Origin: Denitrobaculum sp965232285
GTDB taxonomy: Bacteria > Pseudomonadota > Alphaproteobacteria > Kiloniellales > Kiloniellaceae
DNA: 64,000 bases
Assembly: GCA_965232285.1 (NCBI GenBank)
Contig: CBDDPL010000004.1
Span: forward strand, 5,828,001-5,892,000
Reading direction: 5' to 3'
Position numbers and translations under genes: made by a program. The notes under the pieces are model-generated. The model had not been told where the DNA came from and did no database searches. It was given only the letters and a program-made list of their open reading frames with translations. This document shows, one piece after another, positions 32,209 through 41,847 of this stretch; the stretch's first letter is position 1; every line of letters starts with the position of its first letter.

Positions 32209-33816
32209 GTGACCAATTCAGGCCCGGCCGTAAGCAGTTACGGCCTGGACAGGCATGCTGTCCGCAATTTCAACACTGCATATTGGAATCTGGACGCGCC
32301 CGCCCTCTATGAAATGTCGGTGCGGCGGGGCGACGGCATCATTGCGCCGGGTGGCGCGCTGGTGGTGCGGACAGGACAACACACGGGCCGCTCGCCCAAG
32401 GATAAGTTCATCGTCGAAGAGCCCTCGACAAGCGGCAACATCTGGTGGGGCGACGTGAATGTCGCAATCTCGCCGGAGAACTACGCCCGGCTCTACAGCA
32501 AGGTCCAGGCGCATTTCCAGCAGCGCGACCTCTTCGTCCAGGACGTCTATGCCGGCGCCGACGCCGACTATCGGTTAAAGGCGCGCGTGGTCAGTGAAAG
32601 CCCTTGGCACAGCCTTTTCGCCCGCAACATGTTCATTCAGCCGCCACTCGCCGAACTGAGCGATTTCGTGCCGGACTTCACGGTTCTCCATGCGCCCTAT
32701 CTACACGCCGACCCCGAAACAGATGGCACCAACTCCGAGTGCTTCGTCGTGGTCAACTTCGCGGAGCGCGTGGTTTTGATCGGCGGCACCATCTACGCCG
32801 GCGAAATCAAGAAGTCCATCTTCTCGGTGCTGAACTACCTGCTGCCGGATCGGGATGTCCTGCCCATGCACTGCTCCGCCAACATCGGTCCGGACGGCGA
32901 CGCAGCCATTTTCTTTGGTCTGTCGGGCACCGGTAAGACCACGATTTCTGCGGATGGCAGCCGTACCCTGATCGGCGATGACGAGCACGGCTGGTCGGGC
33001 GGCGGGGTCTTTAACTTCGAAGGCGGCTGCTACGCCAAGGTGATCAACCTCTCGCCGGAGGCAGAGCCCGAAATCTATGCGACCACCCAACGGTTCGGCA
33101 CGGTGCTGGAGAATGTGGTCATGCATCCGGACAGCCGGGTGTTGGATTTCGACGACGGCAGCCTGACGGAAAACACCCGCGCCAGCTATCCGATCGATTT
33201 CATCCCCAATGTCTCGCCGGATGGTTGCGGCGGACAGCCCCAGAACATCGTGATGCTGACCGCCGATGCCTTCGGCGTGCTGCCGCCGATCAGCGAGCTC
33301 TCCGCGGAACAGGCCATGTATCACTTCCTCTCCGGTTACACGGCCCGCGTTGCCGGAACCGAGAAGGGCGTGACCGAACCGAAAGCCACCTTCTCGACCT
33401 GTTTCGGTGCTCCCTTCATGCCGCGCCACCCCTCCGTCTATGCCCGCATGCTGGGCGAGAAGATCAAGAGCAGCGGGGCCAAGTGCTGGCTGGTCAACAC
33501 CGGCTGGACCGGCGGCGCTTATGGCACCGGCCAGCGCATGAGCATCGCGCACACCCGCGCCATGGTGCGGGCGGCCCTCGATGGCAAGCTGGCCGGCGTG
33601 AATACGGCGCGCCACCCGGACTTCGGACTGCTGATCCCGCAGAACTGTCCCGACGTGCCTTCGGACGTCTTGGATCCCCGCCTGACCTGGGCGGACAAGT
33701 CCTCCTACGATCAGACGGCACGGGAGCTGACACGGCGCTTCGCCACGAACTTCAAACAGTTCGAAGCTTACGTGGACGAGGACATCAAAGCCGCCGGTAT
33801 TCACGAGGCGGCCTGA
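32209..33816 (+). CDS. pckA: Phosphoenolpyruvate carboxykinase (ATP)
   Basis: 535-residue gluconeogenic enzyme: oxaloacetate plus ATP gives PEP, ADP and CO2. The kinase-1a P-loop is GLSGTGKTTISADGSR, the metal/PEP site is DDEHGWS, and RTGQHTGRSPKDKF near the N-terminus binds oxaloacetate. GTG 32209 is chosen, as AAAGGGAGA stands 6-8 bases before it and the protein length then fits the family; ATG 32173 and a 590-residue reading are less likely. A strong terminator follows. Gluconeogenic PckA suits growth on aromatic acids and other non-sugar carbon. Confidence 0.95.
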   Translation: MTNSGPAVSSYGLDRHAVRNFNTAYWNLDAPALYEMSVRRGDGIIAPGGALVVRTGQHTGRSPKDKFIVEEPSTSGNIWWGDVNVAISPENYARLYSKVQAHFQQRDLFVQDVYAGADADYRLKARVVSESPWHSLFARNMFIQPPLAELSDFVPDFTVLHAPYLHADPETDGTNSECFVVVNFAERVVLIGGTIYAGEIKKSIFSVLNYLLPDRDVLPMHCSANIGPDGDAAIFFGLSGTGKTTISADGSRTLIGDDEHGWSGGGVFNFEGGCYAKVINLSPEAEPEIYATTQRFGTVLENVVMHPDSRVLDFDDGSLTENTRASYPIDFIPNVSPDGCGGQPQNIVMLTADAFGVLPPISELSAEQAMYHFLSGYTARVAGTEKGVTEPKATFSTCFGAPFMPRHPSVYARMLGEKIKSSGAKCWLVNTGWTGGAYGTGQRMSIAHTRAMVRAALDGKLAGVNTARHPDFGLLIPQNCPDVPSDVLDPRLTWADKSSYDQTARELTRRFATNFKQFEAYVDEDIKAAGIHEAA

Positions 33817-33858
33817 CGGGGCAGATCTCTTCTCGGCAGCGCATCACTGACCAGGTTA

Positions 33859-33893
33859 CGGCCTCCGCATCGCGGGGGCCGTTTTCCTTTTAT
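33859..33893 (+). terminator. Rho-independent terminator of pckA
   Basis: CGGCCTCCGC pairs with GCGGGGGCCG (one G-U) over a 3-base loop, followed by TTTTCCTTTTATT. It lies 43 bases after the pckA stop. Confidence 0.9.
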
Positions 33894-34107
33894 TAATCAA
33901 GAAGTCAATGTTAGGTCGCCGAGGCGGGAAGTTCTGTTTTTTTGATCGAAATTTTAGCTGCATTGCCGCCCATCCGTGACATCGTTGTGATATTGGCGAA
34001 AGTCCCGGCTGTCAGGCGGGTTTGTTAAGTCCACGTTAAGGTCTCGGGCGTTTAGTGGAGGGCGTCGGATGTGACACCAAAACCCCGCGCCAGAGGATCA
34101 ACGGACT

Positions 34108-34347
34108 ATGCAGCTCAGAGGCACAATAACTTCTTCCACCAACTTCTTTGCCTGGACCGGCCGCCTGATCGAAGGAACCGACCGACTGATCGAGGGCCTG
34201 CGTGAAGAGTTCCACGCGATTTACTTCCAGGAGCAGGACCGCGCGTTCCTTGCGACGACCAAGGGCATGACTTATGCCCCGCTGGAAGATGCCTATTATG
34301 CCGAGCAGCCTTGCTTTGGTGACGACAGCATTCCGACGACTCACTAA
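34108..34347 (+). CDS. Small hypothetical protein
   Basis: 79-residue soluble protein of no family I recognise. AGAGGA stands about 10 bases before ATG 34108, and the codons show the third-position GC bias of the surrounding genes, so it is probably real. The central part is helical and charged (GRLIEGTDRLIEGLREEFHA), the end is rich in Tyr, Pro and acidic residues. It is transcribed alone between two terminators, with its own upstream region. A regulatory or stress-linked small protein is possible but unsupported. Confidence 0.6.
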   Translation: MQLRGTITSSTNFFAWTGRLIEGTDRLIEGLREEFHAIYFQEQDRAFLATTKGMTYAPLEDAYYAEQPCFGDDSIPTTH

Positions 34348-34487
34348 ATCCAGACCGATCGTCGCAAAAAAACCAAACTAAGGTTCCTGCTATTGGATAT
34401 TTGAAGCGACCTGTCTCCCCCGGACATGTGTTTGCGACAGTCCAAGGAAAGCGGAAGGCTATACCCCCCAGCCAGTGGAACCGAAGG

Positions 34488-34533
34488 GCTTGATCCCGGA
34501 GCTTGTTTGCCCAGCTTCGGGATCAAGCTTTTT
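34488..34533 (+). terminator. Strong rho-independent terminator, plus strand
   Basis: A 16-bp stem, GCTTGATCCCGGAGCT with AGCTTCGGGATCAAGC (one G-U), closes a 9-base loop and is followed by TTTTT. It ends plus-strand transcription from the small gene and protects the convergent polA. The 140 transcribed bases between that gene and the stem hold no coding sequence. Confidence 0.88.
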
Positions 34534-34575
34534 GTGGAAGCGGGCTTCCGGATTTTCGCCAGAGAGTAAACCCAG

Positions 34576-37383
34576 TCAGTGCGCTTCGGCCCAGTTGTCA
34601 CCGACACCGGCGTCGGCGACCAACGGCACCGAAAGTTTCAGCACCGGATCGCAGGCCGTTTCCATCACGCGCCGGACCACCTCGGTGGTCTTCTCGATCT
34701 CCGCTTCAGGCACCTCGAACAGCAGTTCATCGTGCACCTGCAGGAGCATTTTCGCCTCCAGGCCTGCATCGCTTAGGGCGCGCGGCACCCGGATCATGGC
34801 CCGTTTGATGATGTCTGCCGCCGTTCCCTGGATCGGCGCATTGATCGCGGCCCGCTCGCCGAAGCTTTTGCGCGCCGGGTTCTTCTCTCCGATCGCCGGA
34901 ATGTGGATCTTGCGGCCAAAAAGCGTGGTGACGAAACCCTGCTTTCTGCAGTGTTCTTTGGCCTGGTCCATGTAGCTGCGGATGCCAGGGTAGCGTTCGA
35001 AGTAGGCCTTGATGTAATTGCGGGCGTCGGCCTGAGGGATCCGCAGGTTGTTGGCCAAGCCGAAGGCCGAGATGCCGTAGATGATGCCGAAGTTGATGGC
35101 CTTGGCCTGACGCCGGATCATCGGGTCCATGCCCTCGACCGGGACTCCGAAGACCTGACTGGCCGTGATGGCATGAATGTCCTGGCCTTCCAGAAAGGCC
35201 TGGCGCAGGGATTCCACCCCGGCGATCTCCGCGGCCAGCCGCAGTTCGATCTGGCTGTAGTCCACCGACAGCAGTTTGCAGCCCTCCTCGGCTACGAAGG
35301 CTTCACGGATCTTGCGTCCTTCCTCCGTCCGGATCGGGATGTTCTGCAGGTTCGGGTCGTTTGAGGACAGGCGTCCGGTGGAGGCGATGGCCTGGGAGTA
35401 GGAGGTGTGGATGCGCCCGGTTGCCGGATTGATCTGTTCCTGCAGCGAGTCCGTGTAGGTGCTTTTCAGTTTGGAGAGCTGGCGCCAGTCCAGGACCCGG
35501 GCCGGCAGGTCGTGGCCCTGGGCGGCAAGGCTTTCCAGGATGTCGGCCCCTGTGGCGTAGGCGCCGCTCTTGCCCTTTTTACCGCCGGACAGGCCCATCT
35601 CGTCAAAGAGGATTTCACCCAACTGCTTTGGCGAACCGATCGTAAAGGGCCGGCCCGCCAGTTCGTGGATCTGGGTCTCCAGTTCGGCGAGCCGCTGGGC
35701 GAAGTCGTTGGACATGCGGCGCAGCACATCCCGGTCGACCTTGATCCCGGTGCGTTCCATGGTGGCCAGGACTGGCACCAGCGGCCGTTCGATCGTTTCA
35801 TAGACCGTCGCCATCCGATCGGTCACGAGCCGCGGCTTAAGGACGCCGTGCAGGCGGCCGGTGATATCGGCGTCTTCGGCGGCGTAGTCCAGGGCCTTGT
35901 CGAGCGGCACCTTGTCGAAGGTCACCTGGGACTTGCCGCTGCCGGCCACGTCCTTGAACTTGATGGTGTCATAGCCGAAGTGGAGCTGCGCGAGGTCGTC
36001 CATGCCGTGTCCGTGCAGGCCGCCTTCGACCACGTAAGACAACAGCATGGTGTCGTCGACGGGCGCCATCTCGATGCCGTAGCGCCCCAGGATGATCATG
36101 TCGTACTTGATGTTCTGCCCGACCTTGAGCACGCCAGGGTCTTCCAGCAGAGGTTTGAGCAGTGTGATCGCCTCGTCCAGCGGGATCTGCTCCGGTGCTT
36201 CGGGTGCGGCATCCTGCGGTGCCGCGAGATCCAGGCCGCCCTGGTCGGACTCCGCGGCCGCGGCAGCCTCCGGCGAGCGATGGCCGAGTGGGATGTAACA
36301 GGCCTTGCCGGCCTTCACCGACAGGCTGACACCAACAAGCTCCGCCCGATGGGCGTCCAGCGAGGTGGTTTCGGTGTCGATGGTGACGATACCTTCCCGG
36401 TTGGCTTCGGCGATCCAGCGCTCCAGCGCGGCCCGGCTCTGCACCAGTTCGTATTCGGCTTCGCCGGGCGCGGCTTCCGGTTCCGCGCTTTCGCCTTCCC
36501 TGCTCTCGCCGCCCAGCATTTCGCCCAGCCGGGCGATGATGGAGCGGAAGCCGTTTTCCTCCAGAAAGGCCCGAAGAACCTCGCTGTCCGGGTCGTTCCG
36601 GTCAAAGCCGGCCAGTTCCGCTTCGACCGGGACGTCGCGTTTGAGTTCCACCAGCCGGCGGCTGATCCGCGCCAGTTCGGCATGTTCGATCAGGTTCTGA
36701 CGCCGCTTCGGCTGTTTGATCTCTTCGGCCCGGTTGAGCAGGCTTTCCAGATCGCCGTAGTCGTTGATCAACTGCGCCGCCGTCTTGACCCCGATGCCCG
36801 GCACGCCCGGCACGTTATCGACGGAGTCGCCGGCCAGCGCCTGAACGTCCACCACCTTGTCCGGCGTGACCCCGAACTTGGCCAGAACCTGCTCCTCGCC
36901 GATCGGGATGTTCTTCATGGGATCCAGCAGGGCGATGCCCGGCTCGACGAGCTGCATCAGATCCTTGTCCGAGGAGACGATGGTCACCTGAATGCCGGCC
37001 GCCTTGGCCTGCTGCGCATAGGTGGCGATCAGGTCGTCGGCCTCGTAGCCCGTCATCTCGATTGACGGCAGGTTGAAGGCACGCGTGGCTTCACGGATCA
37101 GCGCGAACTGCGGGATCAGGTCCTCGGGCGCGTCCGGACGCTGCGCTTTGTACTCGGGGTAGAACTCGTTGCGGAAAGATTCCCGCCCGGCGTCGAAGAT
37201 CACCGCGAAACCATCCGCGTCGTGATCGTTCAACAGCTTGATCAGCATGTTGGTGTAGCCGAAGACCGCGTTCACCGGCGTGCCGTCCGGGCGGGTCATG
37301 GGGGGAATCCCGAAAAACGCCCGGAAGATATAGCCCGAGCCGTCGATCAGGAAGATGTGATTGAAGGGAATCGCGTCGCTCAT
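34576..37383 (-). CDS. polA: DNA polymerase I
   Basis: 935-residue enzyme for Okazaki-fragment processing and repair. The 5' nuclease domain (residues 1-290) begins FLIDGSGYIFRAFFG and has ALAGDSVDNVPGVPGIGVKT. A 3'-5' exonuclease domain with the catalytic DTETTSLDAH follows at about residue 330-520, so proofreading is probably intact. The polymerase domain (from about 540) shows motif A SVDYSQIELRLAAEI, motif B RRQAKAINFGIIYG and motif C QVHDELLFEV. ATG 37383 gives the normal start MSDAIPFNHIF; an upstream reading to 37596 is rejected. Confidence 0.96.
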   Translation of the reverse strand: MSDAIPFNHIFLIDGSGYIFRAFFGIPPMTRPDGTPVNAVFGYTNMLIKLLNDHDADGFAVIFDAGRESFRNEFYPEYKAQRPDAPEDLIPQFALIREATRAFNLPSIEMTGYEADDLIATYAQQAKAAGIQVTIVSSDKDLMQLVEPGIALLDPMKNIPIGEEQVLAKFGVTPDKVVDVQALAGDSVDNVPGVPGIGVKTAAQLINDYGDLESLLNRAEEIKQPKRRQNLIEHAELARISRRLVELKRDVPVEAELAGFDRNDPDSEVLRAFLEENGFRSIIARLGEMLGGESREGESAEPEAAPGEAEYELVQSRAALERWIAEANREGIVTIDTETTSLDAHRAELVGVSLSVKAGKACYIPLGHRSPEAAAAAESDQGGLDLAAPQDAAPEAPEQIPLDEAITLLKPLLEDPGVLKVGQNIKYDMIILGRYGIEMAPVDDTMLLSYVVEGGLHGHGMDDLAQLHFGYDTIKFKDVAGSGKSQVTFDKVPLDKALDYAAEDADITGRLHGVLKPRLVTDRMATVYETIERPLVPVLATMERTGIKVDRDVLRRMSNDFAQRLAELETQIHELAGRPFTIGSPKQLGEILFDEMGLSGGKKGKSGAYATGADILESLAAQGHDLPARVLDWRQLSKLKSTYTDSLQEQINPATGRIHTSYSQAIASTGRLSSNDPNLQNIPIRTEEGRKIREAFVAEEGCKLLSVDYSQIELRLAAEIAGVESLRQAFLEGQDIHAITASQVFGVPVEGMDPMIRRQAKAINFGIIYGISAFGLANNLRIPQADARNYIKAYFERYPGIRSYMDQAKEHCRKQGFVTTLFGRKIHIPAIGEKNPARKSFGERAAINAPIQGTAADIIKRAMIRVPRALSDAGLEAKMLLQVHDELLFEVPEAEIEKTTEVVRRVMETACDPVLKLSVPLVADAGVGDNWAEAH

Positions 37384-37612
37384 GCCCGGGAGAATGCCGG
37401 AGAAGGCGGGACCCGTCCAGTGAGCTTCAGAGGCAAAGTGATGAAAGTTGAAACAAATGCCAATCCGGTCGCTGATGCCTTCAGATGCTGAAGGTTTCTG
37501 CGTGCAACAGACCGGGAACTGTGACGATCTCGGGTAAGGCTTCCATTGACCTTTCAGCTTTGGCGCTGTTGGAAATGGCCCCTCTCCGACTCCCAATCTT
37601 CCGGGATCGTCC

Positions 37613-38692
37613 TTAAAGAGCGTAGCGTGCGACCGCCTCCTCGTCCCAGGCCATCCCTAAGCCTGGTCCGCGCGCCGTTACCTTACCGTCCTCGACCGGC
37701 ATCGATTCCTGAAGAATCGAGCCGGCCATATCCAGATACTCCAGATAATGGGCGGTCGGTGTCACCGGCAAAACATGGGCGCTGGCTTCGACGAAGAGAT
37801 GGCTGGAAACCGGAATGGCGTTGGTCTCGGCGATGCCCGCGGCGCGCATCCAGGCGGTGATTCCGCCGATCTTCATAAGGTCAGGCATGGCAAAGTCGCA
37901 GGCACCGGCCTCGATGGCCTTGGCCATATCCTGCGGGAACCACCAGTTTTCGCCGGTCTGGATCGGGACGGCGGCGGCGGCGCGGACTTCCGCGTGACCT
38001 TTGAAATCCTCGGCCGGCACCGGTTCTTCGATCCAGGTGAGGTCAAAATCGCTCAACGCGTCGATCCTGCGGACGGCTTCGGGAACGCTCTTCGACTGAT
38101 TGAAATCCACCATCAGCTCGATATCGGGGCCGATAATGTCGCGCACACCGGACACCATCTCGATATCCTGCGCCAGATTGCCGTCGCCGACCTTGATCTT
38201 GATGGCACGAAATCCCTGGGCGAGCGAGCGCTCCAGCTTGCCGCGGTCTTCGAGGGGATCGACCAGGCCGTAGCTGTCGTAGGCGGGAACCGGGCGCGGC
38301 ACGCCGCCGAGCAACTTGACCACGGGCAGGCCGGCGGCTTTTCCCAGCGCGTCCCACAGCGCCATATCCAGGCAGGACAGGGCCATCCCGACCAGACCCT
38401 GCCGGCCCAGAAGCCGGAAGCGGCCTTCAAAGAACTGCGCCTGCTCGGCCGGGGCGACGCTTTGGCCGATCAGAGGCTCTTCCAGCTCCGACAGGAAGGC
38501 GACGAAGGCTTTCAAGGTCATCGGCGTATAGCCGAAAACATAGGCGCGACCGGTTATGCCCTCCCGGGTTTCCACGTCGATCAGAACCAGCGGCGCGTTG
38601 GGCAGGGCGCCCGATGCCGTGCGAATGGGGCGGGCAAGGGGAGCGACGACCGCGCGGCTCTTGAGCGCGGAAATGGTCAAACTCTCGGTCAT
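37613..38692 (-). CDS. Enolase-superfamily enzyme, mandelate racemase/muconate lactonizing group
   Basis: 359-residue enzyme that abstracts a proton alpha to a carboxylate. The catalytic KxK motif is in AIKIKVGDG, the metal ligands are in LMVDFNQS, TWIEEPV and TGENWW, and the C-terminal base His is in IPVSSHLFVEASAHV, the mandelate-racemase arrangement. The likely reaction is racemisation or dehydration of a 2-hydroxy acid. It is divergently placed to the ammonia-lyase homologue 261 bases away. The substrate is unknown. Confidence 0.85.
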   Translation of the reverse strand: MTESLTISALKSRAVVAPLARPIRTASGALPNAPLVLIDVETREGITGRAYVFGYTPMTLKAFVAFLSELEEPLIGQSVAPAEQAQFFEGRFRLLGRQGLVGMALSCLDMALWDALGKAAGLPVVKLLGGVPRPVPAYDSYGLVDPLEDRGKLERSLAQGFRAIKIKVGDGNLAQDIEMVSGVRDIIGPDIELMVDFNQSKSVPEAVRRIDALSDFDLTWIEEPVPAEDFKGHAEVRAAAAVPIQTGENWWFPQDMAKAIEAGACDFAMPDLMKIGGITAWMRAAGIAETNAIPVSSHLFVEASAHVLPVTPTAHYLEYLDMAGSILQESMPVEDGKVTARGPGLGMAWDEEAVARYAL

Positions 38693-38953
38693 CTGGCTGT
38701 CGCTCCTGAGGTATCGCCGTATCGGGGCGGGAGATTACGAAGCCGGACCCGCCTTTGTACAGTGACAGCTTCGTTATAGGGTCCTGCGTTTTTCTGGATC
38801 AAAGCACCTCAAAACTGGCGTTTGAGATCAGCATCGTGCTGATCGAAAGGCAGAGAGTTTTGAGTCCGGTTAAACGCATGTTGCTCCAGCCGCTTGCGCA
38901 GCCCGCATCTTCGAGAGCAATCTGCCGGTGAACAGCACAAGGGGACAGCAGCC

Positions 38954-40471
38954 TTGCCATCAGAAAAAACCTACAGACTTACCGGCAGGGATCTCTCGCC
39001 GCAGGACCTCCATGATATTGCGCAAGGCGGAGTCAAAGTGGCGCTCGCACCCGAAGTTCTGACGCGGCTTGAAAGAGATCGTGCAGTGGTCGACCGTCAT
39101 GTCGATGCCGGCGACCCCGTCTATGGTCTGACCACCGGCTTGGGCTCCAAGTCGACGGAGGCCTTGCCGCGTGACCAGCTTGCGGCCTTTTCGCTGCAGA
39201 CCCTGCGCGGCCGGGCGCAGGCATTTGGTGAGCCTCTGTCTTTGCCCCTTGCCCGATCCGTCCTGCTGGCCCGCCTGAACGGCTTTTGCGCGGGCGGCAG
39301 CGGCGCCAGTCCCGCGGTGGCGGAGCACTTGGCCGCCTGTCTGAATGCGAATGTCATTCCCGTGATCCCGGAGACAGGTTCCGTGGGGGCGAGCGATCTC
39401 TGTGTGCAGGCGGTCATGGGGCTTTCGCTCACCGGCGAAGGCGAAATGTTCTTTGAGAATGAGCGCCTGCCGGCGGCGGAAGCGCTGCGGAAAGCGGAGA
39501 TTCCAGCCCTTGAGCTGGGACCCAAGGATGGTCTGGCACTCTGCAGTTCTTCCGCTTTTTCAACCGGCCTCGCGGCCACGGGCCAGGTTGCGGCCCTGCG
39601 CTCCCTGCGCTCAGCGCAGATGACCGCCGCCATGACCATGGAGGGCTTTCGCGCCAACTGCTCGCCGCTGCGCGACGAGGCCCTGCGGGCCCGCCCGCAG
39701 CCGGGCCAGATCACGGCGGGTCAAGAGCTCAAGATGCTCCTGGAAGGCAGTGATCTGCTGCAGGCAGGCGCCGCCCGGCGTCTGCAGGATCCGCTCTCTA
39801 TCCGTTGCCTGGCGCAGACCCATGGTGCGGTCTATGGCGCCCTCGAATTTCTCGCCGGCCCCCTGGACGCTGAGTTAAACGGCGCCAGCGACAATCCGCT
39901 CCTGACCGAGGCGGGGGAGATGATCTCGAACGGCAACTTCCAGGCGCCGTTACTGGGGATCGCCCTGGATACGCTGGCGCGCGCCTTGGCCGGATCGGCG
40001 ACAGCCAGTCTCGCGCGTCTTGCCCGGCTGTTCTCTCCCGCGGTCAGCGGCCTGCCGCGTTTTCTGACGCTTGGCGGCAGTGAGTCCGCCGGTTTAGCGC
40101 CCTTGATGAAACCGGCCGAGTCCCTGCTGGGGGAGATCCTGCAACTGGCCCATCCGGTGCCGATCACCAACAGCTCCTCCGCTGAAGGCATTGAGGATAT
40201 CCTGACCCACACCCCTCTCTCGGCGCTCAAACTGCTGAAGTTGCTGAAGAAACTCGATCATCTCATTGCGATCGAACTGCTTGCAGCCGTTCAGGCGGTT
40301 GAGCTCGCCAAACCGGAGCGCATTGCGCCACGCCTGGCCGCGGTCGTGAAAAAAGTCAGAAGCATCTCGCCTCCGGTCGCACAGGACCGGCCACTGGGAG
40401 GGGAGATCGAGAGACTTGCGGAGGATCTGATCGCGACAGGCCTGCTTGTCTCCTCTGCCCAAAGCAAATAG
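38954..40471 (+). CDS. HAL/PAL-family ammonia-lyase homologue with altered active site
   Basis: 505 residues from TTG 38954 (AAGGGG 9 bases upstream); TTG 38894 is the alternative. Overall fold and length match histidine/aromatic ammonia-lyases: YGLTTGLGS near residue 57, SDNPLL, NGNFQAP, and a long helical C-terminus. But the MIO-forming Ala-Ser-Gly reads ASDL instead of ASGDL (39389-39397): the Gly codon is missing. The catalytic Tyr of the family's DPYSLRC is Leu here (DPLSIRC, 39794-39796). Both changes remove key catalytic features, so ordinary lyase activity is doubtful. It may be a pseudoenzyme or a repurposed member. Confidence 0.82.
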   Translation: MPSEKTYRLTGRDLSPQDLHDIAQGGVKVALAPEVLTRLERDRAVVDRHVDAGDPVYGLTTGLGSKSTEALPRDQLAAFSLQTLRGRAQAFGEPLSLPLARSVLLARLNGFCAGGSGASPAVAEHLAACLNANVIPVIPETGSVGASDLCVQAVMGLSLTGEGEMFFENERLPAAEALRKAEIPALELGPKDGLALCSSSAFSTGLAATGQVAALRSLRSAQMTAAMTMEGFRANCSPLRDEALRARPQPGQITAGQELKMLLEGSDLLQAGAARRLQDPLSIRCLAQTHGAVYGALEFLAGPLDAELNGASDNPLLTEAGEMISNGNFQAPLLGIALDTLARALAGSATASLARLARLFSPAVSGLPRFLTLGGSESAGLAPLMKPAESLLGEILQLAHPVPITNSSSAEGIEDILTHTPLSALKLLKLLKKLDHLIAIELLAAVQAVELAKPERIAPRLAAVVKKVRSISPPVAQDRPLGGEIERLAEDLIATGLLVSSAQSK

Positions 40472-40486
40472 CTGACAGGACTCGAT

Positions 40487-40810
40487 CTAAACGTCTGAGC
40501 AGAGGAAGAAGCGCGTGTTGGTCACCTGCCGATTCATGGCGCGATGAAGTGATTTGAGCGGCTCCTCGTCCTGCTCGACATAATCCCAGCAGGCTTCCGA
40601 TTGTGCGCTGTCCGCGAATTCCATCGCGATATAGTGGGGCGTTTCGGGCGGCCGGCGGTTATAGCCCTCGTGCGCTTCCTGACGCATGAAGCGCCAATCC
40701 ACGAGAAGCGATTGTTTCCTGAGATGATCTGCGAAAGCATCGAAGGCCTCGCGGAAATCCCTTTCGGCATAGCTGTCTTTCAGCTCGAACAGACCATGCA
40801 ACACGATCAT
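40487..40810 (-). CDS. DUF6614-like small protein
   Basis: 107-residue protein beginning MIVLHGLFELKDSYAERDF, with a central FMRQEAHEGYNRRPPETPHY. The alternating pattern suggests a compact alpha/beta ferredoxin-like (dimeric barrel) fold. I place it near DUF6614 from memory; no function is known. It converges on the ammonia-lyase homologue with a 15-base gap and is divergent from the aldo/keto reductase. Confidence 0.65.
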   Translation of the reverse strand: MIVLHGLFELKDSYAERDFREAFDAFADHLRKQSLLVDWRFMRQEAHEGYNRRPPETPHYIAMEFADSAQSEACWDYVEQDEEPLKSLHRAMNRQVTNTRFFLCSDV

Positions 40811-40987
40811 GACGGACCTCGCCGTATTGGGGGCGGATTTTCAAAAGAATATCGGCGATCGTCCGTTGAAAAGTTGCTCAGGCGCGAACAGAATTTGCCC
40901 TTTAAACGGCATCGAAGAAGCGCCGGCGACTTGTTATAACTCGACCCGTCACAAATTCCCTACTTCCATCAGCGAGCAGGAAATCTC

Positions 40988-41818
40988 ATGCACAGAATAT
41001 CCGCGAACGGCGCAAACATCCCGGCGATCGGCCTGGGGACCTGGACTCTTCGGGACGAGGCGGCAAGTCAGCTTGTCAAGAGCGCGCTCGAATCGGGTTA
41101 TCGGCACATCGATACGGCGGCGATGTATGAGAACGAGGCTGCGGTCGGGGAAGGCTTGCGTGCGTCCGGTCTGGCGCGGGAGGAGATATTTCTGACCACA
41201 AAGGTCTGGCCCACCGACATCGCCGAGGGCGACCTGCAACGCTCCGTGGAAGCCAGCTTAAAGCGTCTGGACCTGGATTATCTGGATCTTGTCCTGATTC
41301 ACTGGCCTTCCAAAACGATCCCGCTTGCTGACTCCATCAAGGCCTTGAACGAGGTGCGCGATCAAGGCTGGGCGCGCAACATCGGGGTTTCGAACTTTAC
41401 CTCTTCTTTGATCGAGGAGGCGGTGGCGCTTTCGAAGAATCCGCTGGCCTGCAATCAGGTGGAATACCACCCCTTCCTGAACCAGAGCCGCGTGATGGCA
41501 GCCTGCAAAAAGCACGGCTTGGCGCTGGTGTCCTACTGTCCGCTGGCGCGCGGATCGGATCTCTTCGCGCTGCCTGAAATTGCCGGACCGGCAGAGACCC
41601 ATGGCAAGACGCCGGCCCAGGTGGTGTTGCGGTGGCATGTGCAGCAGGAAGATGTCATTGCAATTCCGCGCTCCAGCAATCCCGATCGGATACGGCAAAA
41701 CCTTGAGATCTTTGACTTCGAGCTTTCGCCGGAAGAAATGAGTGCGATCTTCGCGCTCCGGGTCCGCAATCACCGCATCTGCGATTTCGACTTTTCGCCG
41801 GACTGGGATCGCGAGTGA
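40988..41818 (+). CDS. Aldo/keto reductase
   Basis: 276-residue NADPH-dependent (beta/alpha)8-barrel reductase. The catalytic tetrad is visible: Asp in IDTAAMYENE with the Tyr, Lys in LTTKVW, and His in LVLIHWPS. The cofactor motif near the C-terminus is AIPRSSNPDRIRQN, and WARNIGVSNF is the family signature. The compact length and sequence resemble the 2,5-diketo-gluconate reductase group. The substrate is unknown. It stands alone, preceded by a 177-base upstream region. Confidence 0.9.
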   Translation: MHRISANGANIPAIGLGTWTLRDEAASQLVKSALESGYRHIDTAAMYENEAAVGEGLRASGLAREEIFLTTKVWPTDIAEGDLQRSVEASLKRLDLDYLDLVLIHWPSKTIPLADSIKALNEVRDQGWARNIGVSNFTSSLIEEAVALSKNPLACNQVEYHPFLNQSRVMAACKKHGLALVSYCPLARGSDLFALPEIAGPAETHGKTPAQVVLRWHVQQEDVIAIPRSSNPDRIRQNLEIFDFELSPEEMSAIFALRVRNHRICDFDFSPDWDRE

Positions 41819-41847
41819 GTACAAGCCTTACGATAGGTCGGTAACAG

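Noticed and set aside
37384..37596. N-terminal extension of DNA polymerase I
   Set aside because: Low-quality sequence before the standard MSDAIPFNHIFLIDG start.
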